From Phocaeicola plebeius DSM 17135 (GTDB taxonomy: Bacteria > Bacteroidota > Bacteroidia > Bacteroidales > Bacteroidaceae), in NCBI RefSeq assembly GCF_000187895.1, contig NZ_DS990133.1, positions 124,001 through 188,000 of the forward strand: a stretch of DNA of 64,000 nucleotides, given 5' to 3'. This document shows positions 35,076 through 45,900 of the stretch, piece by piece. How positions within the stretch are numbered: the first letter of the stretch is position 1; every line of letters starts with the position of its first letter. The notes beneath the pieces were generated by a model. It was not told the DNA's origin. It ran no database searches and saw only the letters and a list, made by a program, of their open reading frames with translations. The position numbers were made by a program, and so were the translations under genes.

Positions 35076-35123
35076 CCCCGAAAGACTTTTATTGGCCAAA
35101 TTGGTCCTGAAAGCCTTTCGGGG
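35076..35123 (+). terminator. glnN terminator
   Basis: Stem CCCCGAAAG / CTTTCGGGG with T-rich tail. Confidence 0.8.
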
Positions 35124-35190
35124 ATTTCTTTTCTGCATACTTTTTCTAACATTTTGTCTGACACGAAAGAATTATTTTCCACAAAGTATA

Positions 35191-35198
35191 TATCTTTG
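35191..35198 (+). promoter_or_regulatory. -7 element immediately before the AspT-like gene
   Basis: TATCTTTG ends only 4 bp before the ATG at 35203, so the transcript may have almost no leader. Confidence 0.55.
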
Positions 35199-35202
35199 CA
35201 GC

Positions 35203-36864
35203 ATGGAATGGCTAATTAATTTATTTGTGGAACAATCCGCTCTTCAGGCGGTCATCATACTGTCGTTGATTACGGCAATCGGATTAGGATTAGGGAAAAT
35301 TCATGTCTGCGGTATCTCCCTTGGAGTCACATTTGTTTTCTTCACCGGAATTCTGGCCGGGCATTTAGGGCTCGCCATCGATCCGCAAATGCTCAGCTAT
35401 GCAGAAAGCTTCGGATTGGTTCTCTTTGTCTATTCATTAGGACTACAGGTCGGTCCAGGATTTTTCAGTTCATTTCAGCGAGGCGGGTACCGGCTGAACC
35501 TGTTAGGATTAGGAGTCATCTTCCTCGGTACAATAATGGCCGTAGTACTGAGCATGACCACTCCCATCAGCCTGCCCGACATGGTAGGTATTCTTTGTGG
35601 AGCCACCACCAATACTCCTGCATTAGGTGCCGCACAGCAGACACTGAAGCAATTAGGAGAACCCACCAGCGGAGCTGCCCTCAGCTGTGCCGTGACCTAT
35701 CCGCTCGGAGTAGTGGGAGTTATTTTTGCCATCGTTGTTATCAGAAAGTTCTTTGTACGCCCATCTGACATGCAGGAGCATGAACATGACGATTCCAACC
35801 ACACGTACATCGCTACTTTTCAAATACATAATCCCGCCATCTTCAACAAAAGCATACAGGATATTGCTCAGGTAGGCTATCCCAAATTCGTCATCTCACG
35901 ACTCTGGCGTGAAGGTACCGTGAGCATTCCGACTTCCGAAAAGATACTGAAAGAGAACGACCGTATTCTGGTAATCACGACCGAAAAAGATGCGCCTACA
36001 CTGACCATTCTGTTCGGTGAACAGGAAAAACGGGACTGGAACAAAGAAGATATTGACTGGAATGCCATCGACAGCAAACTGATATCCAAGCACATTATCG
36101 TCACCCGACCGGAAATCAACGGAAAGAAACTGGGTTCACTTCGTCTGCGCAACACATATGGCATCAATATCAGCCGCGTGCTACGAAGTGGTGTGCAACT
36201 GCTGGCCACTCCGGGACTGGTACTGCAATTAGGTGACCGTCTGACGGTAGTAGGTGAAGCGGCAGCCATTCAAAATGTAGAGAAAGTGCTAGGGAATACC
36301 GTAAAAACACTTAAAGATCCTAACTTAGCCTCTATTTTTATCGGCATCATACTGGGACTCATCGTAGGGTCCATTCCTATTGCCATTCCAGGCATCAGCT
36401 CACCTGTCAAATTGGGATTGGCAGGCGGACCGATTGTAATCGGCATCCTGATTGGAGCCTACGGGCCTCGTCTGCATCTGGTGACTTATACCACACGTAG
36501 TGCTAACCTGATGCTCCGAGGTATTGGATTGTCTCTCTATCTGGCTTGTCTTGGACTAGATGCCGGAGCACACTTCTTTGAAACGGTTATGCGTCCGGAA
36601 GGAGCCTTGTGGGTAGGCATCGGATTCCTGATAACCTTTATTCCTGTCGTTATCATGGCGTTAGTATCCCTTCGCCTGTGCAAAATGGACTTCGGAAATA
36701 CATGCGGTATGCTCTGCGGAAGTATGGCCAACCCAATGGCACTGAACTATGCCAATGACATTATTCCAGGAGATGAACCTTCGGTAAGCTACGCGACAGT
36801 CTACCCTCTCGGAATGTTTACCCGCGTCATTATTGCACAATTAGTGCTTATGTTATTTTTATAG
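35203..36864 (+). CDS. AspT/YidE/YbjL-type antiporter with two TrkA_C domains
   Basis: 553 residues. Two membrane halves of about five helices each flank a central cytoplasmic part (~190-365) containing two TrkA-C/RCK-C regulatory domains. The paired family motifs are GATTNTPALGAAQQ in the first half and GSMANPMALNYAND in the second. AspT exchanges aspartate for alanine; YidE/YbjL have unknown or succinate-type substrates, so substrate here is open. Start at 35203 because the transmembrane domain begins right there; 68 more upstream codons of the frame overlap the glnN terminator. fbp follows after 23 bp. Confidence 0.88.
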   Translation: MEWLINLFVEQSALQAVIILSLITAIGLGLGKIHVCGISLGVTFVFFTGILAGHLGLAIDPQMLSYAESFGLVLFVYSLGLQVGPGFFSSFQRGGYRLNLLGLGVIFLGTIMAVVLSMTTPISLPDMVGILCGATTNTPALGAAQQTLKQLGEPTSGAALSCAVTYPLGVVGVIFAIVVIRKFFVRPSDMQEHEHDDSNHTYIATFQIHNPAIFNKSIQDIAQVGYPKFVISRLWREGTVSIPTSEKILKENDRILVITTEKDAPTLTILFGEQEKRDWNKEDIDWNAIDSKLISKHIIVTRPEINGKKLGSLRLRNTYGINISRVLRSGVQLLATPGLVLQLGDRLTVVGEAAAIQNVEKVLGNTVKTLKDPNLASIFIGIILGLIVGSIPIAIPGISSPVKLGLAGGPIVIGILIGAYGPRLHLVTYTTRSANLMLRGIGLSLYLACLGLDAGAHFFETVMRPEGALWVGIGFLITFIPVVIMALVSLRLCKMDFGNTCGMLCGSMANPMALNYANDIIPGDEPSVSYATVYPLGMFTRVIIAQLVLMLFL

Positions 36865-36887
36865 AAACTTTTAAATCACTCGATATC

Positions 36888-38885
36888 ATGAAAACCTACA
36901 AACAAATTACCCCGGAAATGATACAGAAGGACATCCGCTACCTGGAACTCCTTTCACACGATTTCCCCAACCTGGCTGCAGCCAGCACGGAAATCATCAA
37001 CCTGGAGGCCATTCTAAACCTTCCGAAAGGAACAGAACATTTTCTGGCCGACTTGCACGGGGAATACGAAGCTTTCCAGCATGTGCTCCGCAATGCTTCC
37101 GGAGCTATCAAACGGAAGGTAAACGAGATTTTCGGCAACAACCTCCGCGAAATGGAGAAAAAGGAACTCTGCACGCTGATATATTATCCGGAGCAGAAGT
37201 TACAACTGGTAAAGGAAGTGGAAAAAGACCTCGTGGACTGGTATGTCATCACTCTGAACCAGCTGGTAAAAGTCTGCCAGAATGTATCATCCAAATATAC
37301 ACGTTCAAAGGTACGCAAGGCACTGCCTGAAGAATTCTCCTACATCATTCAGGAGTTACTTCACGAAAGTCCCATGGACCCCAATAAGCAGGCCTACATC
37401 AATGTCATTATCCGTACCATCATTGACACACGCCGCGCCGATGACTTCATCATTGCACTGTGTAACCTGATACAGCGACTGACCATCGACTCACTGCATA
37501 TCTTAGGAGACATTTTCGACCGTGGTCCTGGTCCTCACATCATCATGGACACGCTTTGCGACTATCATAACTTCGACATCCAATGGGGTAATCACGACAT
37601 CCTCTGGATGGGAGCCGCATCAGGAAATGATTGTTGTATTGCCAACGTACTGCGTCTGGCTATGCGCTACGGCAATCTGCCGGCACTAGAAGACGGATAC
37701 GGTATCAACCTGCTTCCGCTGGCTACCTTTGCCATGGAAGCATACGCCAACGACCCATGCGAATACTTTGCTCCTAAGATTGCCCCCGAAAGCAGTTCAT
37801 ACAATGACAAGACCTTACGGCTCATCTCACAGATGCACAAGGCCATCACCATTATCCAGTTTAAGCTGGAAGCTGCTGCCATCCGACGTCATCCGGAATT
37901 TGACATGGACAGCCGTCTGCTGTTACACCACATTGACTTCAAGCGGAAAGTATTCCAGCTAGACGGAAAAGATTACGAAATGCGCGACTGCCTGTTCCCG
38001 ACCATCGACCCGGAAAACCCATACCAGTTGACGGAAGAAGAAGAAGAAATCGTACAGAAATTGCACAAATCTTTCACGGGAAGCGAAAAGTTGCGCAAGC
38101 ACATGAAATGTATTTTCCGCTACGGATGCATGTACAATGTATGCAACTCGAACCTACTCTTCCACGCTTCTATGCCCATGAATGCTGACGGAACACTCAA
38201 GGAAGTTGAAATTCTTGGAAAGAAATACAAAGGAGAGGCCTTGCTCAAGCGTGTTGGCCAGCTTATCCGTACGGCTTATTTTGCAGAAGAGGACAATTCG
38301 GAAAAAGCATTTGCCAGAGACTTCATCTGGTACCTGTGGTGCGGAAAGAATTCTCCCGCCTTCGACAAGAGTAAAATGGCTACCTTCGAACGTTATTTCC
38401 TGACAGACAAAGAAACCCACAAAGAAGTGAAAGGCTATTATTACACCTTACGCGACCGTGAAGATATCTGTGACATGATTCTGGATGAATTCGGCGTGGA
38501 AGGAGAACATCGCCACATCATCAACGGACATGTACCAGTAAAAGCGGTCAAAGGAGAGAAACCGATTAAGGCCAATGGTAAACTGATGGTTATTGATGGA
38601 GGTTTCTCCAAGGCTTACCAACCGGAAACGGGTATTGCAGGCTACACGTTAGTATACCACTCACGCGGTTTCCAGCTTGTACAGCACGAACCCTTCACTT
38701 CTACCCAAAAAGCCATTGAAGAAGGCCAAGACATTAAGTCGACCACCCAAATCGTAGAATTGAGCAGTCAGCGCATGATGGTGAAAGATACCGACAAAGG
38801 ACGCGAACTGATGGTACAAATTGAAGATTTGAAGAAACTGCTGGTAGCTTACCAAAACGGTATCATCAAAGAAAGAGGTATTTAA
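36888..38885 (+). CDS. fbp: Fructose-1,6-bisphosphatase, class III
   Basis: 665 residues, as in the Firmicutes/Bacteroidetes class III enzyme (unlike the ~330-residue class I). It hydrolyses fructose 1,6-bisphosphate in gluconeogenesis. It is a calcineurin-like metallophosphatase: LADLHGEYEAF near the start, GDIFDRGPGPHIIM, WGNHDILWMGA, a late NGHVPV and VIDGGFSKAYQ. It appears to be cotranscribed with the AspT-like transporter, a pairing that might link C4-dicarboxylate or amino-acid exchange to gluconeogenesis (inference). Confidence 0.96.
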   Translation: MKTYKQITPEMIQKDIRYLELLSHDFPNLAAASTEIINLEAILNLPKGTEHFLADLHGEYEAFQHVLRNASGAIKRKVNEIFGNNLREMEKKELCTLIYYPEQKLQLVKEVEKDLVDWYVITLNQLVKVCQNVSSKYTRSKVRKALPEEFSYIIQELLHESPMDPNKQAYINVIIRTIIDTRRADDFIIALCNLIQRLTIDSLHILGDIFDRGPGPHIIMDTLCDYHNFDIQWGNHDILWMGAASGNDCCIANVLRLAMRYGNLPALEDGYGINLLPLATFAMEAYANDPCEYFAPKIAPESSSYNDKTLRLISQMHKAITIIQFKLEAAAIRRHPEFDMDSRLLLHHIDFKRKVFQLDGKDYEMRDCLFPTIDPENPYQLTEEEEEIVQKLHKSFTGSEKLRKHMKCIFRYGCMYNVCNSNLLFHASMPMNADGTLKEVEILGKKYKGEALLKRVGQLIRTAYFAEEDNSEKAFARDFIWYLWCGKNSPAFDKSKMATFERYFLTDKETHKEVKGYYYTLRDREDICDMILDEFGVEGEHRHIINGHVPVKAVKGEKPIKANGKLMVIDGGFSKAYQPETGIAGYTLVYHSRGFQLVQHEPFTSTQKAIEEGQDIKSTTQIVELSSQRMMVKDTDKGRELMVQIEDLKKLLVAYQNGIIKERGI

Positions 38886-38919
38886 GCTTCTACCATATTA
38901 TTCAATCAAAGAAAAAAGA

Positions 38920-38946
38920 GACTATTTCGTTTTACCGGAAATAGTC
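38920..38946 (+). terminator. fbp terminator
   Basis: Stem GACTATTTC / GAAATAGTC followed by eight Ts. Confidence 0.85.
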
Positions 38947-38973
38947 TTTTTTTTAATTACACAAAATAAAAAT

Positions 38974-39011
38974 GGTTGGCGTCCACACAATCACTTGCTC
39001 ACACGCCAACC
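38974..39011 (-). terminator. Terminator of the polysaccharide utilization locus
   Basis: Stem GGTTGGCGT / ACGCCAACC with a 20-nt loop; T-rich after the stem on the minus strand. It lies 28 bp after the PL11 stop. Confidence 0.75.
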
Positions 39012-39038
39012 GAAATCTAACTAACTTTTGTTTAACTA

Positions 39039-41117
39039 TTATTTATTGCCAATATAATAGCCTAAATGAGTAGGTTGATTATAACCTATATTCTGCATCG
39101 CCTGACTCATGTCATAAGTATGATCTGTCATAAGATGCGGGAAACGATACTCTGTCGGATAATTCGTAGAGAAAATATAAATCGCTGACTGATCTGGAGA
39201 ACCCATTATAACTTCCTCACGCCAGTCACCCAAGAAATCACCATAATAACAAGGATTATATTTTGTACTATGATTACCGTCATTACTTCCATATCCAGTT
39301 GCAAAATTCACAAGACGGTTCTTGTTCGTTCTCGGATTAGCTTTATAGCTTACAATCAAGGCACGGTCAAACAACTCACGTGTCAGCTCTCCACTCCACC
39401 AAATTGCCGCATTATATAGTGTACCACCACCAATACCAGTAGGCATATCAGAACTTACAGGTACATCTGTAGGACCACCACAATTGTACATTCCAGAATT
39501 CATCGAAGACCAATATTCCATATTCGGACTATCAGGATCTACATCTGCTACAATACAACGTCCCACATCACCATGCATTCCAGCTCCATGAGCAGAAATC
39601 AAAGAACCATCACGCGCATCAATAACCTGACATCCATATCCTAATCCTTGTACAGAATATGTATTTTCTTCCTCAAATGAAGCAACAATCTGCAAACCGT
39701 CACGATCTTTGATAAACTTACCTACATGCAAACAGTCTCCATGTCCGTTTCCTGTACACCAAAGCTCATTTCCATTGTCATCAATTGCAGCTTGTCCATA
39801 CAATACTTCATCTTTTCCATCATTATCCAAGTCTGCTACACGGAAAGCGTGAGAACACATTGCCAGCCATTTTTCGTCATGATCTTTTGTATCAAACTTC
39901 CAACGGTTTTCCAACTCTGATCCCTTCAAATCAAAGGCCCAAACCTGCCAGTTCTTATACACACCACGAGTTACAATCAGACTTGGATTAGAAGTTCTAG
40001 CGCCTGTTGTTGGATCTGGAATTCCATCCAAATAAGCAGCTCCAATAAAGAAACGATCCATACGGTTTCCGTAATCGTCACCCCAGTAATCTCCCCAATA
40101 TTCAGCACGTTCCACTTTAGAACCTTCTCCTCCGCGAGGAATATTATCCGTACGTGCAATTTCACGACCGTCATATCCACGACATATTGAGATATACTCA
40201 GGACCTTCAAAAATCAGACCACAAGTAGTAGGAAGTCCAGCACCTGAAGCCCATCCGGTACCATTTAAATCACGGATACGATAATCATGAACTTTTCCAT
40301 CTTCACCTGTAATCATCTTTCCATCTGCAAACTGAGTACCTTCAGCAGAACGGAAAGCGATTTCACATAATCCATCACCATCAAAATCGTACAATATATA
40401 AGAAGTATAATGAGAGCCTGAACGAATATTAACTCCCAAGTCAATACGCCAAAGGAAAGTTCCATCCAGTTTATAGGCCTCCAACAAAGTGGTACCACTA
40501 TGCCATCCCCCTTGATTAGCTCCATCATAAGGTTCACGTTTAACCACAATTTCCATTTCACCATCACCATCCAGTTCACCTACCTGAATATCATCTGCTA
40601 CATAAGAACCGCTTTCCGGCAATTCAATTGTAGAAGGATTTGCATTCAATGTAATTTTACGGTAATAAGTTTGAGCCATCTCTGGCGTAAAATCACACTC
40701 ACAAATTGTTTCAGTGTTTCCAGATAATGTAACACGATAATGATTTGCTTTTGTAGCATCTATATTTTCATCCAGAAAACAAGTTGAATTAAGCAGTGCC
40801 TCGCCATTCAATTTTACTTCCTGCCCTCCATCTACCGATTTATAAATATCAAATGCCACGTTAGACGGATCGCTTTGTAATAGTCGCCAACTAACTAAAG
40901 CACCGTGTATAAAAGTAGTAGAATTAGCATCCGCATCAGGAGTAGGATCATAACTTACCCACATAGCCCGACCGTCTTTTACCACTTCAGAGGGAAGTGC
41001 AGGCAGTTCTTCTGTATCACCACCTCCTGGTTGCGGAGCCGGAGTTTCTTCATCCGAACATGCTGATAATGCAAAAAGACAGACAGCACCTAAGAAACTT
41101 GTAAATAGTCTTTTCAT
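39039..41117 (-). CDS. Rhamnogalacturonan lyase, polysaccharide lyase family 11, lipoprotein
   Basis: 692 residues. The signal peptide ends in a lipobox with C20 followed by SDEE, an acidic stretch like the surface-export signal of Bacteroidetes lipoproteins. A linker rich in proline and glycine is followed by an N-terminal beta domain (SWRLLQSDPSNVAFDIYKS) and the eight-bladed beta-propeller of PL11 with repeated Asp-rich, calcium-type loops such as YDFDGDGLCEIAF, DLDNDGKDEVLYG and GDFLGDWREEV. PL11 enzymes cleave the alternating rhamnose-galacturonic acid backbone of rhamnogalacturonan-I by beta-elimination. It is the last gene of the locus and the only catalytic one, so it defines the likely substrate. 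Endo- or exo-action cannot be told. Confidence 0.9.
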   Translation of the reverse strand: MKRLFTSFLGAVCLFALSACSDEETPAPQPGGGDTEELPALPSEVVKDGRAMWVSYDPTPDADANSTTFIHGALVSWRLLQSDPSNVAFDIYKSVDGGQEVKLNGEALLNSTCFLDENIDATKANHYRVTLSGNTETICECDFTPEMAQTYYRKITLNANPSTIELPESGSYVADDIQVGELDGDGEMEIVVKREPYDGANQGGWHSGTTLLEAYKLDGTFLWRIDLGVNIRSGSHYTSYILYDFDGDGLCEIAFRSAEGTQFADGKMITGEDGKVHDYRIRDLNGTGWASGAGLPTTCGLIFEGPEYISICRGYDGREIARTDNIPRGGEGSKVERAEYWGDYWGDDYGNRMDRFFIGAAYLDGIPDPTTGARTSNPSLIVTRGVYKNWQVWAFDLKGSELENRWKFDTKDHDEKWLAMCSHAFRVADLDNDGKDEVLYGQAAIDDNGNELWCTGNGHGDCLHVGKFIKDRDGLQIVASFEEENTYSVQGLGYGCQVIDARDGSLISAHGAGMHGDVGRCIVADVDPDSPNMEYWSSMNSGMYNCGGPTDVPVSSDMPTGIGGGTLYNAAIWWSGELTRELFDRALIVSYKANPRTNKNRLVNFATGYGSNDGNHSTKYNPCYYGDFLGDWREEVIMGSPDQSAIYIFSTNYPTEYRFPHLMTDHTYDMSQAMQNIGYNQPTHLGYYIGNK

Positions 41118-41163
41118 GATATCTTATATTTTTAAATATTTATACTTTTCCGGAATCCGGGAC

Positions 41164-42915
41164 TTACCAGCCCGGATTCTGACTTAAATTAGGATTTTTC
41201 ATTCTCTCGGATTGAGGTATCGGGAAAAGATACATCTTATCGTCCCACTGACGAGTATTTACCACTGTAGAATAAGAATAAGCAGTATTATCTCCTGTTT
41301 TTGAGATTTGCAAACCTTCTATATTTACAAAATATTTGTCAGCTTCTTTCCAACGACGTACATCCCAAAAACGATGTCCTTCAAAAGCAAGTTCCACCAT
41401 ACGTTCTTTTTTATAAGCCTCCCAAAACGCATCATTTGACATATTTAACGGGAAGGCAGGCATTCCTACTCCTTCACGTTCACGCGTCATACTAGCTGCC
41501 TGGCGAGCCGACATGGTAAACTCAGCATCCGTTGCATCCGCACTTCCTAAATAACGGAATACAGCTTCTGCATAATTCAAATAGAATTCTCCCAAACGAT
41601 AAGTTATCCATGTATGATAAGCCGACTTATTGGTACTATTAGAACGAAGGTCAATGTCTCCCTGGCAATATTTTTTCAAATAATATCCAGTTGGGGTACC
41701 TCCGTTCAGAGGTTGTCCGTTTGCTCCTCCCTGGTAAGTATAAATCGGAGTTTCATTCCATGTCGGCCATCCAGTTTCCTCATTTACACAAATAGTCATT
41801 CTCAAACGTGGGTCACGGTTTTCATAAGGTTTTGCCGGATCAAATACACGGCTCCCCTCTGCTGTCCATACTCCATCAACTAGGCGAACTGAATAACCAT
41901 CAGTAGTCTCATATGCATCTACCAAGTTTTGTGTCGGACAGTTTCCTCCATTTCCACCTTCAATTCCGGCAGGATAATTATACGACTCCATGGTACTGGA
42001 CTCACGATTCGCACGACGACCAAAAATCAATTCATCTGTAGCATTCTTATAGTTATTTTTATCCCATAAAGAAGCATAGTCACTAACCAGTTTCATGCCA
42101 CGTTCATTCACACAATAATCCAACAATTCTTTATTTGCTGTAGCTGCACGATGCCATAGTTCTGGATTGTTATCCGTATTAAACAACGGACTTGCTGCAT
42201 AAAGAGCCGCACGAGCTTTCAAGGCCAGCACTGTAGCTTTATTTACACGACCTGTTTCAGGAGATTCGCTAGGCAACACCACATCTGCAGGAAGGTTAGC
42301 ATAGTCTTCAATAATGGAATCCTTAATTTCATCACACTCCGAAATAATATAATCAAAAATATCTTTAGCCGGAGTACGACTCAATGTATTACTCTCATCT
42401 GCACTCAAGAAATGATCGGTAAACGGCACATCTCCATACTGACGCACCAGATTAAAGTAAAAATAGGCACGCAGAAAACGTACTTCATACTGATAGTTAT
42501 TGTAACGGAACATCTGAGGTTTATAGTCTGCATTCTGCTCTAATTCCGGAAATGTTAGTCCAAGATATTTATCCAAAAACAAATTGCAATTTGAAATACC
42601 CGAATAACATGTACTCCAAGTTCCGCTTTGAGCATTGGTCGGACTCCATGAGCCATTATAAAATGTCTCAATAGAATTTCCTGTATATGCATACTGTGAC
42701 TCATCAGTAGCCGATCCTAATATTGCTCCAGAATAATTACCAAAATCAGTATCCAAATCCAGGTAAATAGTGGTAATCAGACCTCCGACATTACTAAAAT
42801 TCAGCTTCACAAAATCTTCATCATAATTATTATATTCATGGTAGTTCATTTGGTCTGAGCACGAAGCCAATGCTCCCATACACAACATACCATAGACAAT
42901 TTTTCTAAATTTCAT
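41164..42915 (-). CDS. SusD/RagB glycan-binding lipoprotein (second pair)
   Basis: 583 residues with lipobox Cys19 (MGALASC). The sequence shows the RagB/SusD helical TPR scaffold: the N-terminal SusD-like region, the conserved FYFNLVRQYGDVPF, and the C-terminal FEGHRFWDVRRWKEAD motif. It sits on the cell surface as the lid of its TonB-dependent transporter. It is paired with the SusC gene 18 bp upstream. Ligand is presumed to be a rhamnogalacturonan oligosaccharide from the neighbouring lyase. Confidence 0.95.
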   Translation of the reverse strand: MKFRKIVYGMLCMGALASCSDQMNYHEYNNYDEDFVKLNFSNVGGLITTIYLDLDTDFGNYSGAILGSATDESQYAYTGNSIETFYNGSWSPTNAQSGTWSTCYSGISNCNLFLDKYLGLTFPELEQNADYKPQMFRYNNYQYEVRFLRAYFYFNLVRQYGDVPFTDHFLSADESNTLSRTPAKDIFDYIISECDEIKDSIIEDYANLPADVVLPSESPETGRVNKATVLALKARAALYAASPLFNTDNNPELWHRAATANKELLDYCVNERGMKLVSDYASLWDKNNYKNATDELIFGRRANRESSTMESYNYPAGIEGGNGGNCPTQNLVDAYETTDGYSVRLVDGVWTAEGSRVFDPAKPYENRDPRLRMTICVNEETGWPTWNETPIYTYQGGANGQPLNGGTPTGYYLKKYCQGDIDLRSNSTNKSAYHTWITYRLGEFYLNYAEAVFRYLGSADATDAEFTMSARQAASMTREREGVGMPAFPLNMSNDAFWEAYKKERMVELAFEGHRFWDVRRWKEADKYFVNIEGLQISKTGDNTAYSYSTVVNTRQWDDKMYLFPIPQSERMKNPNLSQNPGW

Positions 42916-42933
42916 TCTTCGTTTCTTTTAAGA

Positions 42934-45900
42934 TTAAAAACCTACTTTCAAACCAACAATCAGACTCTTGTTCAATGGGTTTGTTGCTCCATAAGATTCA
43001 GGGTCTAACACATCAATCTTATCAAAGCACAGCAAATCAACTCCTCGTACATACAATCTTGCATCGCCGATGAATTTTGTTTTCTGCAACCATGATTTAG
43101 GGAAGTTATAATAAACTTCAATATTGCGGAGTTTCAAGAACGAACGATCTGCCAACCACACTGTATTTGTCTGGTAGTTGTTCGTATTACTCTGAGTACT
43201 CAATCGAGGATATTTTGCATCTTGATTATCAGGAGTCCAACGATTTTCATAATAATGAGTAGAAAGCGTTGTTGTGCTCAGCAAAGGCCAGAACATACTC
43301 TTCGTATTCAGGATGGCAGAATAACGGCCTGTTCCCTGGAACTGTGCGTCAAAGCCAAGTCCTTTCCATTCTGCTCCCAAATGGAACGTATAGTAGATTT
43401 CTGGAGCAACAGTGCTATAACCTATAGCCGTTACGTCATTACTGTCGATTATCTTATCTCCATTCACATCACGATACTTAATATCTCCTGGATATACAGT
43501 TCCGAAACTTTGAGGCAGGCTATTAGCAATATCATCCGCATCTTTGAAGAAACCTACAGCTTCCAAACCATAAATCTGATTCAAAGAGTGACCAGTTTGC
43601 ACAAGATTATCATACATTCTAGGTTCTTCCAACTGCTCTTTAATTTCGTTTCGATTCCAGTTAAAGCTACCTCCTGCATTCAATACTACATCTCCGATAC
43701 GCTTCGTATAATCAAGGCTAAACTCACCTCCCCAACTATCTACCACACCTGCGTTTTCATACGGAGGAGTCTGTCCTAAGACAGCCGTATATTTACCTTC
43801 AGAAGAAACCCAGATATTATTTCTACGCTGGTAATACGCATCTACTGAAAGATTCAAGCCCTTAAAGAGCGTAGCATCTACACCGACATTATATTTATAT
43901 CCTCTTTCATGTGTATAATTTGTGCTAGCCAAACGACTGAGTTCCGTAGTACCAAATGAAGAATCATACGCACTATTGAACATATAGCGTGTACCTGTTG
44001 TAGTGTAAATCTGATCCCAGTAATCATACACATCACTAGCCGGCAAATAATCTGCATTGATAATACCAAATGAAGCACGAAGTTTCAAGAAATCAATCCA
44101 TGCTGCATTATTCATAAAATCTTCTTCAGAAAGTACCCATGCTGCAGACACTGTAGGAGAAAATGCCCATTTATGTCCTGGAGCAAGCAGACTAGAACCA
44201 GAACCAACCAAAGCCAGATCCAGGAAATAACGCTTGTCATATCCATAATGAGTAAACCATGACACATTCTGACGATAAATTGTCGTATTCAATCCGTATG
44301 AATCACGATATTCATATTCCCATTTCAATTGAGAATACACGTCATGTTTATCGGCAAAGTTTCGGTTGTAGCTAAATCCACCAGAGAAGTTAAACTGACG
44401 TGTCCAGTTGTTTATGCTTCCGTCTTTTCCCATTTCTGTAGGTTCACCTCCAGTTGTATGTGTATACAAAGGACCTGTTAAATCAGTATAGCTTACCGAG
44501 TATCCACCGTAAGTATAAGCCTGGCTATGATCTTCCCATATAGAAGAATAATTATCGTATGCCAGTCTGAAATTAAATCCCAATCCTTCAGTCACAGCAG
44601 ACAAGTCTTGCTCCAGAGTCAAATCAGCAAACAAGCTACGAGTATGTCCTTTTGAATAAGCAGCCCCTTGTGATTGAGCTACCGGGTTCTGAGTTCCTAA
44701 CCAAGTGGTATTGTTTCCTCCCCACAATCCATCTTCATCTTTAATAGGAAAAGCTGCTGCAGGCACAGTATAAATCATATCCCAAAGATTTGCAGAAGCA
44801 CCCGGACGAAGAGATTCAGACAAAGTACCCAAAATATTTACTTTCAACTTTGTGGTATTGCTCACGTCAATATCCATGTTAGTACGTAAATTTGCACGAG
44901 AGTATTTGTTTTGTGTAGAATATCCTTCGTTCATATCACCTTCTTTTACAAATCCTCTATCTGTTACCAGATCAAGCATAGAATAGTAACGGAACTTAGA
45001 ACCACCGCCACGGAATTCAATTGTATATTTATTGGAAATACCTGAATCCTTAAACGTCTCATCCAACCAGTTCACATTCGGATACAAATAAGGGAAATCT
45101 CCATTACGGAAATATTCCACTTCCTTATCTGCATAACGAGGAGACAAACCTTCATAGCCACGTGCCTCATTATAAGCTTGTGCATAAGTAGCCGCGTCTA
45201 CAAATTCCGGTTTACGATCCATATAATTATTTACGTGATCATACGTAAACCTGATTTCCTTAGAATTGTATTTACCTCGTTTGGTTGTAATTAAAATTGC
45301 TCCGTTAATGCCTTTATAACCATACAAAGCAACCGCTGCGGCATCTTTCAGAACTGATACAGATTCTACTTCTTCAGGACTTAGCAAACTCATATCTCTT
45401 TCCAGTCCATCAACCAATATTAATGGAGAACTGCTAGACAGACTCTGAAGTCCTCTCACATAGAAAGTGGGTTCCACATCTGCATAGTTTCCTGAGTTTT
45501 GCAGAACCATCATACCCATCCCCTGTCCTATCAGAGAGTTAGATACATTTTTAGCACTGCGCTTATCAAAATCTTCATTATAAATAGTAGACACTGCAGC
45601 AGTAGATTCAGCTCTGGTAAAAGTACGGCCTGCTCCTACATCGATAGACTGTCCCTCATAATTCAATACGACCTTTATCAATGATTTTCCTTCTGCTTTT
45701 ACTGTAGTCATACCTTTATCCACAGATACTATATTCAATTGTTGTCCAGCAGAAGCCTCTATTGAAAATTTTCCATCCTTATCAGTCTCTACTCTAGTTT
45801 CTGGCATACCTTTCACCATGACCGAAGCACCATAAACCGGATGCCCCCATTTATCGACAACCATACCTCTGATATTGTTGTCTGCATCTTGAGCACCTGC

